Shown here in pieces: positions 1 to 11,000 of a DNA stretch of 64,000 nt. The notes beneath the pieces are model-generated. The model searched no databases. It was not told the DNA's origin and saw nothing but the letters and a program-made list of their open reading frames with translations. This stretch comes from Agelaius tricolor (Eukaryota; Chordata; Aves; Passeriformes; Icteridae), in contig JALJCS010000001.1 of assembly GCA_023055355.1 (NCBI GenBank), forward strand, positions 74,999,381 to 75,063,380, written 5' to 3'. The stretch's first letter is position 1. Each line of letters begins with the position of its first letter. A program made the position numbers and the translations under genes.

Positions 1-39
1 TGGAGACCATGGTCAGATGGAGTTGGTCAGCCTTGGCCT

Positions 40-515
40 CATAGAACCATAGAATGATAGAACAATTTGGAATGGACCTTGAAGATCATCCTTTTCCAAG
101 CCCCTGCCACGAGCAGGGACACCTTCCACAAGACCAGGTTGCCAAAGCCCCCTCCAGCCTGACCTTGAATGTTTCCAGGGATGGAGCATCCACAGCTTCT
201 CTAGGCAACCTGTGCCAGTGCCTCACCAGCCTCACAGTAAATAACTTCTTCCTTATGTCTAATCTAAACCTACTCTCTTTCAATTTGAAGCCATTCCTGC
301 TTGTCCTACTTCTACATGCCCTTGTAAAAACTTCCTTTCCAGCTCCCTTGTAGCCCCTTTAGGCACTGGAAAATGCTGTAAGGTCTCCCTGGAGCTTTCT
401 CCCTCCAGGCTGAACAGTCCCATCTCTCTCAGACAGGATTCAGCCCTCTGAGCATCTTTGTCACCCTCTTCTTCTCTGTAACATGGCCTGACCAATGCAG
501 TGCTGCCATTCTGTC
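40..515 (-). mobile_element. CR1 LINE 3' fragment, minus orientation
   Basis: The left end carries the degenerate octamer tail (atagaaccatagaatgatag), which marks the 3' end of a CR1 element read on the minus strand. The minus strand of 86-283 translates to the typical CR1 ORF2 C-terminus, with RLDIRKKLFTVRLVRHW followed by LPREAVDAPSLETFKVRL. The element is 5'-truncated, as most CR1 copies are. It lies in the intron left of the SLC7A15-like exon at 605-738. The right border is approximate. Confidence 0.88.
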
Positions 516-604
516 TGGGAATAACATTTAAATCTCCTGAAACTCGGGAGAGAACCAGTGTTTCTCAGAGCTGCATTGCCCATGTTGCCCCACGCAGTGC
601 TCAC

Positions 605-738
605 CCCCAGGTGACAGCCACAGCTCCTGAAGACAGCAGCTCAGAGGGAGTCATGGCTGCCAGGTAGCTCACGTTTACCAGCAAATACAGGCATGTAACC
701 AAAGGAATGGCAATCATCAGAGCTCTGGGAAGGGTCAC
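605..738 (-). CDS. SLC7A15: SLC7A15-like transporter, internal exon
   Basis: This 134-bp exon continues the transporter reading frame from the exon at 2360-3148. It is bounded by a ttttccag acceptor (739-740) and a gtgagc donor (604-603 on the minus strand). It encodes [20 protein letters not shown] and then [19 protein letters not shown] and VAVTWG. This corresponds in SLC7 light chains to transmembrane helix 7 and the following conserved MT-x-x-EL loop. Entry is phase 0 and exit phase 2, the last two bases being the start of a glycine codon. The next exon of the family should begin near the DxVLYP / WIVP segment. No such segment is seen between 1 and 604, so it lies outside the window. Confidence 0.85.
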
Positions 739-3103
739 CTGGAAAAGGGATGACAGCAGTGTTAGGTGCAGCACTGTACTTTTTCTGTTTGATTTGGTTT
801 TGCCACCACCCACGTCTCTCATTGAAATTCCTCCACTTCCTAAACCTTTCCTCAGAACAAGACATAGATCCAGATTCACATGGCAGCTTTCACACCAGCC
901 TTGTACGGTTCCAAAGTTAGACTAAAAAACCCCACAACCAACCAAACAAAATAATTCAAACAAAAAGAACCCACTGAATCTTATTAAAAAGATTTTGATT
1001 TGTAGCTGCCTAAGATGCCTTTTGCATATTTCTTGATTATTTTTATATTGATTTATTTGTTATTAGTATGTTATGTCTCCTGGTGTGCTGCATCTTCCCA
1101 TAAACACCTCACTGCCATGGACAAAGTTCCAGTGTGTGTTGTACACATTTAACTACTCTACAGTTTAAATCAAAAGAGGGGTTTGATCTCAAAATCTCAA
1201 AGGGGACTTGCACTAGGAAGGAAATATTTATTTTTTCTTAATGGCAGAATTGTGTCTTAGAACACCACAGGATCATTTTAAGACTCAATAAAATCAAGTG
1301 TCTTATGCAACTGAAAATACTGGGAAATGGCAACTGTATGCATCTAAGAACTTGAAATATCAATTTTTGCATTCCCCATTCTCAACACAGGACAAGATAC
1401 AGCAATTTCTAATGGTGGTGTCTCCACTCTGGAAGGGCCTGAATATCAGTGCTCATGATCCTGTGGGAGAGAGTGGCCCTGGGATCTTTGCTGCCATTTA
1501 GGTTAATATTTAACTGTGTATTTGCATTTGATCTGTAGGATCTTGTGTGCTGCACTGGTACAAAGCACACTCTATAAACTGCACTCACGCAACTCTTGCA
1601 AAATAAGAGTTGTTCACTGCTGCAGTGTTTGATCAGTGAAAATGGATAATATGGCACAGAGAAGGTGATGTGAGATGCAGCTGAGCTACTTCAGTGCCTA
1701 CAGCATGGACTGCACAATGCTAAAATACAGATGTTTAAAGACAGGGATCATTCACAGAGTTAGATTCCCTTTCCAATGAGGCTTGGCTTACTCTGAAGTT
1801 GCCCTTTGATGCAACAGGGAGAGATAAAGTACTTTGTTTTCTAAAGCATAGATTATGGATCAAGTCTTTAAGAAAATACATGTTGTTAAGAATCCTTTAT
1901 GGATTATAGCAGTGAGTGCTTTTCTGAATAAATCTAGGTGTCTACAGTGAGATCCTCTAAACACTAAGAAAAAACTTCATCCCTAAAGCATCCAAGTTCT
2001 GTCTAATAATTTCTTTCCAGTCAATGGGTTATTTTAGGACTTTTATAGGACCACAAGATGGTTTGGATTGGAAGGGACCTTAAAGATTATCTAGTTCAAA
2101 CCTCCATGCAATGAGCAGGGGTTCCTTCCACTACACCAAGTTGCTCAAAGCCCTACACAAGCTGGCTTTGAACACTTCTGGGGATGGGGCATCTGCAATG
2201 TCTCTTCTGTCAGTGTCTCACCACCCTCACTGTAAATCCCATTATTACCACTCTTAATACAATCATAGATAGAATCAAACATATTAACAGCAGGATTAAG
2301 TAAGTAAAACCCAGCTCACTCACTCACTCACTCACTCACTCACTCACTCACTCACTCACCTCAGGCTTCTTCAGTTCCTCAGTTACATAATTTAGGTTGT
2401 TCCATCCATCATAGGACCAGAGCCCCTGGTAAAACGCCACTCCAACTGCCCCAATACCTGCAGTGGTGCCTTGAAAACCATTCTGAAAACTCTGAGTTTG
2501 TCCCTTGGCAAGCAGCACCAACCCACCCACCACAATCACCAACAAAGCCAAGAGTTTGGCAGCTGTAAAAATGTTCATAACAGATGTTGCCAGCCTCACG
2601 TTGAGGCAGTTGATGATAGTTAAAATCAGGATGCAGGCGGCAGCTGTACATTTGATGGCAACCTGCGGAGATGAGCATCCTGGGTAGAACGGCGCAATGG
2701 CGTACTCAGCAAAGCTCAGACAGACAGCTGCCAAACCAGCTGGTCTCACCAGGATGACAGAAGTGTAGGCGAAAAGGAAAGCAGGAAAGGAACCAAAAAT
2801 CCTCAAAATGTAAATATATTCTCCTCCAGACTCTTTAATTATTGTTCCAAGCTCAGCGTACGACAAGGCTCCAAACGTGGCCAGGAGACCACATGCTGCC
2901 CAGATCAGCAGGCTGCTGGCAGGGTTCCCCATGTGGTGTAGTACCCACTCAGGGGACATAAAGATCCCTGAGCCTATCATGGTACCTGCAATTAATGACA
3001 CGCCGCTAATCAGGCCAACCTCTTGTTTCAGTCTTAGCTTCTCCTTCCCTTCAGTCAGATCTGTGGATGAATGGAGTGGATCTGTTGCCTTCCTTTCCCT
3101 CAT
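605..3103 (-). CDS. SLC7A15: SLC7 family light-chain amino-acid transporter, 5' part (SLC7A15-like)
   Basis: The joined exons 3103-2360 and 738-605 encode about 292 residues of a heteromeric amino-acid transporter light chain, roughly the first 60% of the protein. Visible family marks: [20 protein letters not shown] (helix 1, with the unwound GSGIF substrate motif); SYAELGTII at the end of helix 2; VRPAGLA and FAEY in helix 3; a cysteine in [10 protein letters not shown], where light chains form the disulfide to the heavy chain; [13 protein letters not shown]; and [14 protein letters not shown] before helix 6-7. In the family such proteins exchange amino acids at the plasma membrane with an SLC3 heavy chain. 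The choice of SLC7A15 (Arpat) over SLC7A9 or SLC7A13 rests mainly on its position beside PUM2, which I recall from mouse; it was not checked. No break is seen in the visible coding sequence. Confidence 0.78.
2045..2265 (-). mobile_element. CR1 LINE 3' fragment, minus orientation
   Basis: The run ggtttggattggaagggacc at its left end, then the 'caagttgctcaaagcc' and 'ctttgaacacttctggggat' blocks, follow the CR1 3' consensus in reverse orientation. It is about 220 bp, diverged, and has no readable ORF. It lies in the transporter intron, some 50 bp from the CTCA microsatellite. Confidence 0.85.
2315..2359. repeat. (CTCA)11 microsatellite abutting a splice donor
   Basis: These are eleven perfect tetranucleotide copies, CTCA on the plus strand and TGAG on the minus strand. 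The array ends at the exon boundary of the SLC7A15-like gene, so the first repeat unit is also the splice donor (GAG|gtgagtgagtgag on the minus strand). Confidence 0.95.
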
Positions 3104-3148
3104 TGTGGAAATGTGAGGAGACAGGAGACGTTGTTGTAAGGAGAGAAT
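2360..3148 (-). CDS. SLC7A15: SLC7A15-like transporter, first coding exon
   Basis: A single 789-bp exon holds the ATG (3103-3101) and 248 codons, up to PE before the donor at 2359. The start was chosen because the reading frame opens there and the following [13 protein letters not shown] is a plausible cytosolic tail before helix 1. Upstream on the minus strand a pyrimidine-rich ctttttcag acceptor ends at 3149, giving about 45 bp of 5' leader in this exon, so at least one non-coding leader exon should lie further right. The exon covers helices 1 to about 6. This is large compared with SLC7A9-type genes, where I recall the region being split over several exons. Confidence 0.85.
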
Positions 3149-3693
3149 CTGAAAAAGGATTAAGGCATTTGAATAAGGACTACCTCTGACTTTGAGGTTT
3201 AGTTAATAATTACAGAAGTCACACTGAACGCTGTTAAGAAGCACAAACCTATCTTCTGCATTTCACATTCTTTCATTACCTGTCTTATCTTGGTCATTTA
3301 TTATGCCAAGTTTGATTATCCCTGAATTTCATTGCAAGCAATTGTAATGGATAGTATCCAGCATGACCTCAAAATCACTCAGCACATTACTGGACTGTGA
3401 TCCTGGTTATCTCTCTTTTAAATCATGCCTCAAACAGCAAAACAGCATGTGAAATAAGGATCAAGTAAGCAAAGTCCCCATGCAAATCTGCACTTTATTC
3501 TTTGCTGAAAAGTCAATGTTCAAGCACTTGCTTCAGTGCTCAATCATATCTTCATTTTTCATCGTAACATGATCAAACAAGTCTGCTGGCCAACATGCTA
3601 AGGCTTTGCTCAACAAGGAACATTTTCAGTGTCTTGATCAAAGAAACAGAAAGGTTTTGCTAAAAAACAGTCCAGAGACATTTTTTCTGCACA

Positions 3694-3706
3694 GCAGTAG
3701 GGGGCG
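3694..3706 (+). promoter_or_regulatory. Candidate CTCF binding site
   Basis: gCAGTAGGGGGCG fits the CTCF core CCASYAGRKGGCR at 12 of 13 positions on the plus strand. It stands out as a GC-rich island in AT-rich sequence. The motif alone does not prove occupancy. Confidence 0.45.
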
Positions 3707-5895
3707 ATATGGGCTTTTTCCAATTTTAGGAAGTGGAGGTGGAGAAGTGTGAAAAGGCTACAATTACATTTTTCCAGGGCCTTTTTACCATTGTACATAA
3801 GGTGTGCGCGCTCCTACCAGACCACAATCTTCAGAGCACTTTGTCACAGCTCATTGTACACACATTTCAATGCACACATGACAGAAACGTGGTACAAGCT
3901 TTTGAAGATACCCCTGACCCTTACTTAGATACCTAACACATGAAATTCCAGACCTCGAGGCAGGTTCTACCATAAATATGACTATTACAGTGCATAAGGG
4001 TGTATTTTGTGATTTGAGATGTAGATGAAGTATTGAGCAGAAGGGAACTTCCACATGGATTCCTTTGAACATGAACTAAACTTTACTGCAGAGTTACTGT
4101 CCTTGGAGGTCTCTTGCAAACTTCTGTTGTGATAAGTAACAGAAGTGAGACCTTTCTCTGCCCTTCATGGCAACCACAGACCTGAATCTTTATCTGTTCT
4201 TCTCAAATATTTGATCTAAAAAAAGCATGACTATAAACAGAGCAGTATTTCTATTGTTTCTCTAAAAATTCCTTCTAAATCATTTAGACTTCTCTTTCTT
4301 TACCTTTTTGCAAAAAAAAAAAAAAAAAATCTAACTAGCTTTGCAGTTCTCTGCAAGAAGAGTCCAGGATAACTCTTGAACCCTTAACAAAACTACTCAT
4401 GGGTCCACAAGAAAAACACACATACAATTCATACCAGTTTCTCACGCTAAGGCAAATAAAGGCGCTCAAATTTTATCATCAGGTTCAAGTACTTTAAGTT
4501 CTCTAAAGAAGAAAAAAGCTCTCAAATCTCATTAAAAAGTAGAGGCGTCTAGAGTATAAATGTTATTATTAGACTAAGGAAATAATGAAAAGTTTGTTGG
4601 GTTTCATAAAGGATTTCAGAAGCTATTCCTACTATCACCTCTAGTATTCACTAGGAAATGGATGCCACCTGGTTTTCTCCTAATTTCAAAGCCCCTTATG
4701 GAAATTCACAGCTGATCAATGGGTAGTTGTAACAAAAGTGAAAGCTTATACTTTATCTGTCAAGTAGGTTTTTTAAGCTTTCCCAGCAAAGGTGTGAGTT
4801 CTGAGAATAAACATACACCTTGTACTGAAAGGGTGCAAATTAACACATTTCAAGTTAATGGTTTGCAAAGTGGTTGAGAACTTGGAGGGAGGCATCCCAG
4901 TAATGCAGAGTATTTTGGTTTGGTTTTACTAAGTGACAGCGCTCTTCTTGTCTGGTTTAGCTATTTGTAGTGTATTCTTCTTTAAAATTGCAAATGACAC
5001 TGTAAGGCAATGCAGGAATCCTTTACGGGTCCAAAGGTCTGGGTTTTTTTCCTGCACTACTCGCACTCCTGTGTGCATCGACACATGTATTATGTATACC
5101 AATCCTTATTGAAAACAAAGGCACAAATATGGTTAAATCAACGCTAAAGGAAATTTTCATATGACTACAGCTAGTTAAGTGTCCTTCTAGTAAAGCTATA
5201 CATATATTTCTCCAACAGTTCTCCTGTTTTAATGAAGGAATTTCTGTTCTGAAGTGTAAATGTAAGGTTCTTGGAGGGGATTTTTTCAAACCTTTACTGT
5301 TCTTGCTCTTAGAAATGAACAACTTTTAATCTAATGTTGTAGGGGAAAAAAATTAGAATGTATTCCAACTTGATCATGTAAAAAAAATTCTGTAAGGCCC
5401 CTCATATAATGAGAATTAATTAACTGGTACGTCAATAGCCTCAGTCAATTTCTAGAGGGAAGTCTATTTCCAATCCCAGCTTCATTGTTACTGAGTTCTA
5501 ACTGCTTCCACCTAAAGTAATAAGGAATCTAATTAATAATGATAAGAAGTTGAGGCTATTCCTGTGGAAGCTAAGGTAGTCTAATTGCTTTGGATTTTTT
5601 TTCCATTGTCTTGTTCTTTTTTTGACTGATATCAGCAGTAAGGAGCAGCCTCAGATAGGAGCAGCAGCAGATAGTTTAGTCAAGTGAATTGTCACAATTA
5701 TAATTTGTCAAAACTGAGTATGGAAAAGGGCAACTCACTGCTCTCTTCCCAAAGGGAGAGCTATAAGAAGGAGTAAAAATTACAAGTTCTGCCTTCTCCT
5801 CGCGTGGAGTAGCAGAGCTTTGCTGCTCAAGCTGTCACCTAATACATCCCCTACCTGAACAAGTCTCACTTACCTTTGACGCTGCAATGGGTGGT

Positions 5896-5908
5896 TGCCA
5901 TCTACTGG
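5896..5908 (-). promoter_or_regulatory. Candidate CTCF binding site
   Basis: Read on the minus strand, CCAGTAGATGGCA fits the CTCF core CCASYAGRKGGCR at all 13 positions. The surrounding 60 bp are more GC-rich than the neighbourhood. With the site at 3694 it forms a convergent pair. Confidence 0.5.
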
Positions 5909-7784
5909 TCCCGAGCAATAATGCAACACGGCTCAGTCCGCATTTGGGTTTGGTATTTTGCATTCCTGGCTGAAAAGAAAGTCCACTGTACGTATTACTT
6001 CTTCAACATTAAGACAGCACAAATAGACTATATTCGAGCTGGGAATGAACAGTCTCCTTAATGTCTTTATGGGTTTTTTTTTTATCTCAGGAGTAACTAT
6101 GAGGACTAATTTAAAGTAAAGGTCAATGTCAGTGGTAAAAACTAAGAAAAACATGTGGGCAAATATTTTGCAATATTTAATTTTAGGTCCCAGGAGTAAT
6201 ATTTGGAACACAGTTATGGGCTTGGTTTCCCTGTCCCACGCTTGGAAAAGAGTCAGAAATCTCTAGATGGGATTAAAAATAACCTGTACTCTGAGAGTGG
6301 AGTGGCCAAAACCATTGCCCATAACTTTCTTTGGAGGCAGACACCAATAGTATACTTCTAAATTTGTGCAGGGATCAAGATTTTTTCTTTTTTAATTAAA
6401 AAAAAAAAAACACCAAACAACAAACATCAAGTTGGATGAGAGGTACTAAAGGTTAGAGAATTCATTCAGGACATAAGATGTGGGTTTGATGGCCTTCTCT
6501 ACTTAAGAACGTGGAAACCCACAAATTCAGCTTGGATACTCTCACCTCCAAAATGCAAGATTTGAACTGCAGTTGCAGGCAGATCTTGATGCCTGTGCTT
6601 GCCATATAAGTAGAGATGCCTGACTGAAAACAGAGAGGAAATAAAGGCCAGGAAAGTGGAGTTCTGAAATACATCTTAAGCCCACAAGAAAAATTGGGGC
6701 AGACACACAACATACCCCAGATATCCTGTGTGAAAACAGACAAAGGAAAGAGGACTCATTGAGAGGTATCTGCCTGGGGAACAGGTGCCCCGTGGGTTTG
6801 ACTCTAATGCTCTACATCCCCAGCGCATCCTAGCTCTTCTCACATCTGAGCCTTGAAAAAGTGCAGCTTTGGGCCTCCATCCCAGTGGAGTTGGCCTGGA
6901 CCCACCAGCTTCTTTCATGATGTGCCCAGGGGCCAGCAGTGTGTGATTGCCCCCAAGGCAACAGTGCCTCTGGCATAACAACAGGGCTCCTTGTGCAGCA
7001 GAGCTCTGGCTGGGATTTTAAAAATGCCAATGTGAGCTGCAGCTAGCAAAACGAAAACACAGCTTGGGCTACTGGGAGTAGGATGGTGGGGTAGAAATGA
7101 CATTTCTGAGGATGCAGGACAGCCCTAGGGTTCACAACAAGAATCATCACTAAAACTGAGCTTGTTATATTTAGAGCAACTGCCTTTCCCTGTCACGTAA
7201 CAATAGCGGATCTGAAGTTGGGGGGTTAAGAGTGAATCTTAGACCCAATAATTTACCATGAGCTGAGTTAGTGCTCCCTGTCTGGGTCTGCAGACAGCCT
7301 GCAGCTGAGCTTGAGCCTCCCTGCTCCTGCTGAGCAAGGGCTCAGCATATTCTGGTTCTGCAGCTATTAAACATTGAAAGACTTGCTTTTGTTTTATAAA
7401 TATGCTTTATTAAAATGTATTTGGTATCCCATGTTTCCAATTAGGCACTGAATATTATATGTTCAAGAGGAAGCTGCTAGTGCCATACTGAACTCCTTAG
7501 AAACAATGGGATCCAGGTAGAAGGAAATCTCAAAGGCTCAGGAGCAGGCTGTCCCTATGTGCCAAAAGATAAGTCAGTGGGAAAGAAAATCAGCCTGACT
7601 GAATAGGGAGGTTTTGCTGAAACTCAGGTAAAAAAAAAAAAAAAAACAAAAAACCAGAGTTTATGACCTTTGGAAGAAGGGGCAGGCAACTCAGGAAGAA
7701 TACAAGGATGTCATTGGGTCATGTAGAGAGACTTTCAGAAGAGAGAGACTTTGTATGTATAGAGACTTTCAGAAAGGTGAAAGC

Positions 7785-8097
7785 TCAGCTAGAACTCAAT
7801 CTAGCCACCACTGTGAAAGATAATAAAGAGTGTTAGGATTAGAGGAAATGGCCACAAGCTGCATCAAAGAAAGTCCACATTGTTTGTCATGAAGTATTTT
7901 TTCAACCTTTTTTTGAAAACGTGGTTAAGCATTGGAATGGGCTGCAGAGGGAAGTGGTGGAGTCACCATTGCTGGTGGTGACTAAGAAACCACTGATTGT
8001 GGCACTTAGTGCTAGGGTTTAGGTGGCATGGTGGTGTTTGGTCAAAGGTTGGACTTGATGGTCTTGGAGGTCCAACCTTAATGATTCTATGATAATA
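7785..8097 (+). mobile_element. CR1 LINE 3' fragment, plus orientation
   Basis: The block aatgggctgcagagggaagt, then gtggtggagtcaccattgct, ggttggacttgatggtctt and the terminal aatgattctatgataat follow the CR1 3' end. The part before about 7915 is more diverged (agaactcaatctagccacc, aaatggccacaagctgc) but is still CR1-like. The octamer tail at the right fixes the orientation. Confidence 0.85.
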
Positions 8098-11000
8098 GCT
8101 GCTCTAGAAGTTACTGATGGAGTAAGATGAAACACTGATGAAATGAGAACCACAACTGAAAAGAAATAATTACAATTTGGGAAAAGTACTGATCCCACTG
8201 CTGCTTGCACAGGTCGAGTTAATCTATCAAGGGCTATTGGTACTTTTTCTTTCAGCAACTGAAGGAAAGTATACAAATTTCTTCCTTCATTCTGTATTTC
8301 CTGGGTTTATAGCTATATATATATATACAATATGTGTGTGTTTGTGCATGTGTTTGTGTATACAAACACACAATCTGTCCTGTTTTCTTTTCCTAGCAAT
8401 TTAACCTTAATAATTTATTTGCATTAGTTTGTACTCTTAAGAATGCCTTTTAAATGTTGGAATAAAGTTTCATTTATTTATTAAGTTTAATTCAAGATTA
8501 GATTATCTTGTCCTATACAAAGTCTTTATCAAATAAATGCTATCATTACCAGAATACAAATAAACATTTTCATTAAAACTTTCTAGTAAACAAGATTAAA
8601 AATAGAACTTAAACATGCCAAAATTCTATTTAATCACTGAAATGCATTCCTACATTTCTGAGTAGATGCACAATAATACATTCACTAACACAAGATAGTT
8701 TTATTATTTTTAATATAAACTTTTACAACACATGCTTAGAACTTAACCTGTAAATCTATAGTCATTCTGTTAGGTAGCATTCTATAATAAAATAGTTTTC
8801 TCTGTATAATTCATGTCAGAAACATCATAATAACATTGACCCAAATAATTCCAGTTTTCCTCAGGTGAAAAGGGGACATAGTAACTGCAGGTATTAAACT
8901 GAATGCCTTTAAAACTTCATGAAAACTGATCCCTATTTTTGAATGAAACTCTGGACCAGAAGTGACATTTAGGGCACACAGAAGGCAGCTCCCTTCCCTA
9001 GCCTGCCCCACTGCTGCCACATCTTCCTAACAACCCCAAGGACTGAAGGGCTGTTTGCCCACCTGCCTCTTTTCTTCTTCTTAATCACAAAAGTGAGGGA
9101 AGCACCAGCTTTGGTAGTGTGGCACAGCAGAGGACCTGCCCTACTACTAGGGGACTAGGAAAAGCACATGGAGAACAACAGCCAGGAAGGAAAATAGGGT
9201 AAGGCTGCTTGCAGCAGCTGGTGAAAGTTTTGTGAGTTGCCTCCACCTGTTTGCTTTTCCTGGGCCAGAGTTGGGAGTGCAGGGTGGGGCTGGGTGGCTT
9301 ATCCCTGCCTGGCACTGCAGCTGTCAACATGTGTGAGGCAGATCACCCTTGCACTGCTCTCCCCCTACACAGTGGTGGGATGTGCTTCAGCTCGCAGTCA
9401 GGGCCAGCATGAGGGCAGGGTTTGTCCCTACATGCCCAAAACACTTTCTTTGTGGAGTGGCTATAAGCTGTATGATGGGCTCTGGGCCATCCATGCTTCC
9501 AGCCCTGTGAAGTTATCTTCTGTGATAAGCTTAGCCAGGGTTAAGGGGCCTCAGCCAGTGTCCAGTAACTGCCTAGCTTCTCAAAGAGCTAGGACAAGGG
9601 GGTAATTTTAATGCTGTTTAACTATAACATCACTTTGACTCTGTCAAACATAAAGGAAAAACCAATGTTTGCCTGGAAAAGTCAAGTAAGTTGTGACACT
9701 TTACCATCTCTGGCTGCTGCTTTATGAAGCTGCAACAAACATGTATTTTCCAACTAATGCTTCATCTTGTGCATTTTTACCAACAGACAAACTAATGATC
9801 TTGGGAAGATAGTGATGTGTTGAGACTAATTCCTCCCATCTGTATGCTTTGGTTAAAGCTAAAAATAGATACAAATAAAAAGAAGGATGAAATGGATTAA
9901 GCATCTTTTCTTGGCCTTATGGGGAAGTATGTGTGGGAGATGGGAACAGGTTTTCATTCCACTTGGTAAATTTTCACTTGAGATCTTGTGAAGGAAAGAA
10001 CTGTGCTAAAAGGTTTGGAGGACTCTTGCTGGTCTAGAGATCATAGCTCCTTAATCACCCTTGTCAGTGATGCAGTCAGCATGATGTAACATGGATGTAC
10101 AGGAATCACTCTTAAGTAGCATTGTTCTCTTGAATGAAAATTGGATGCATCTACAGATGATGTCCTCTAATTCTTAGTCCTTAGCCAAAATGAGTGGAAA
10201 GGCACCTCTTATTTACACATAAAAACTTCCTGATTTGCAATCCACTAACAGGATGTATTACAAGGGAAGAAGTTTTCCAGACAAACTGGATTTCTGTCTG
10301 GAGCCAGCTCAAGCCAGTAGGCAAAGCAAGCTGCAGGGTGTGGTCTCGTGCCTACTTTTCCTGTGCCTTTCCTGTGCCAGGGAAATGGGAATTGATTAGT
10401 CCCATTTGAAGAGCTAATCTCTGCTTCCCACTTGCAAAGCTCTTCGTTCCAGGTGTCACAGAGACAGCAAAGGTATAGCTGGCTGGGTGGTGGGGTCCTT
10501 CCCCAGCAGCTCCCACAGGGAAACAAAGCAATTATCTTCCCTCTTGCCCTGCCTTTTCCATTTTCTGCTCCAGATGCTGGCTCACCCTTAGGTCCCCACC
10601 CCAGCACTGGGGGTGCAGATGCACAAACAGCTGTTGAGCCCTGATAATAGATTAGCTGAAGACAAGGGTCCTGTACTACAAGAGAGGGAGAGCTGACTCA
10701 CAAAAAGAATTTTGCAATATTTAAAAGCACATTGTTTCAGCTCAATGGATTTCTTATTTTGTTCTGTATTTGACTAACTGCCTAGGAAGAAGGGTGCATC
10801 AGAAACAAGAGAAGTATTTTAGAAGTCTGTAAAACCTGCAGATATAATTAAAGGTAAGCTCACAGAGGTATGAAAACACTGTTATTATTTATGTAATATG
10901 TGCATAACATTGGCACCTACTTTTCAGTATTACAGTGCTCAACCATTTGTTTATGTTCAGGAAGCAAGATGGAATTTCCCTTCCTCAGTCTGTGTCTGGC

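Larger units (their letters stand above)
739..2359 (-). other. Intron of the SLC7A15-like gene
   Basis: This 1.6-kb intron separates the two visible transporter exons. It has a gt donor at 2359-2358 and an ag acceptor at 740-739 (minus strand), and both flanking exons read in phase 0. Besides the CR1 fragment and the CTCA microsatellite listed separately, it is AT-rich unique sequence with no further coding potential that I can support. Confidence 0.75.
3149..7780. other. Intergenic or upstream intron sequence, 5' of the SLC7A15-like gene
   Basis: AT-rich sequence with homopolymer runs: A runs near 4312-4329, 6401-6412 and 7630-7645, and T runs near 6068. It must contain the transporter's upstream leader exon(s) and promoter, but no CpG island marks them. 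The candidate CTCF sites and a donor-like gtaagt (minus strand, 5873-5868) are noted separately. The open frames here are short and show no family features. Confidence 0.6.

Noticed and set aside
605..3103. SLC7A9 (b0,+AT) as the transporter
   Set aside because: Many shared motifs, but the exon layout differs from what I recall for SLC7A9 and the location beside PUM2 favours SLC7A15; not excluded without a tree.
9237..9605. A 122-codon plus-strand frame
   Set aside because: Composition-driven frame with no domain, starting at a non-ATG codon.
10245..10607. A 120-codon minus-strand frame
   Set aside because: GC-richer patch with open frames on both strands; no recognisable motif.
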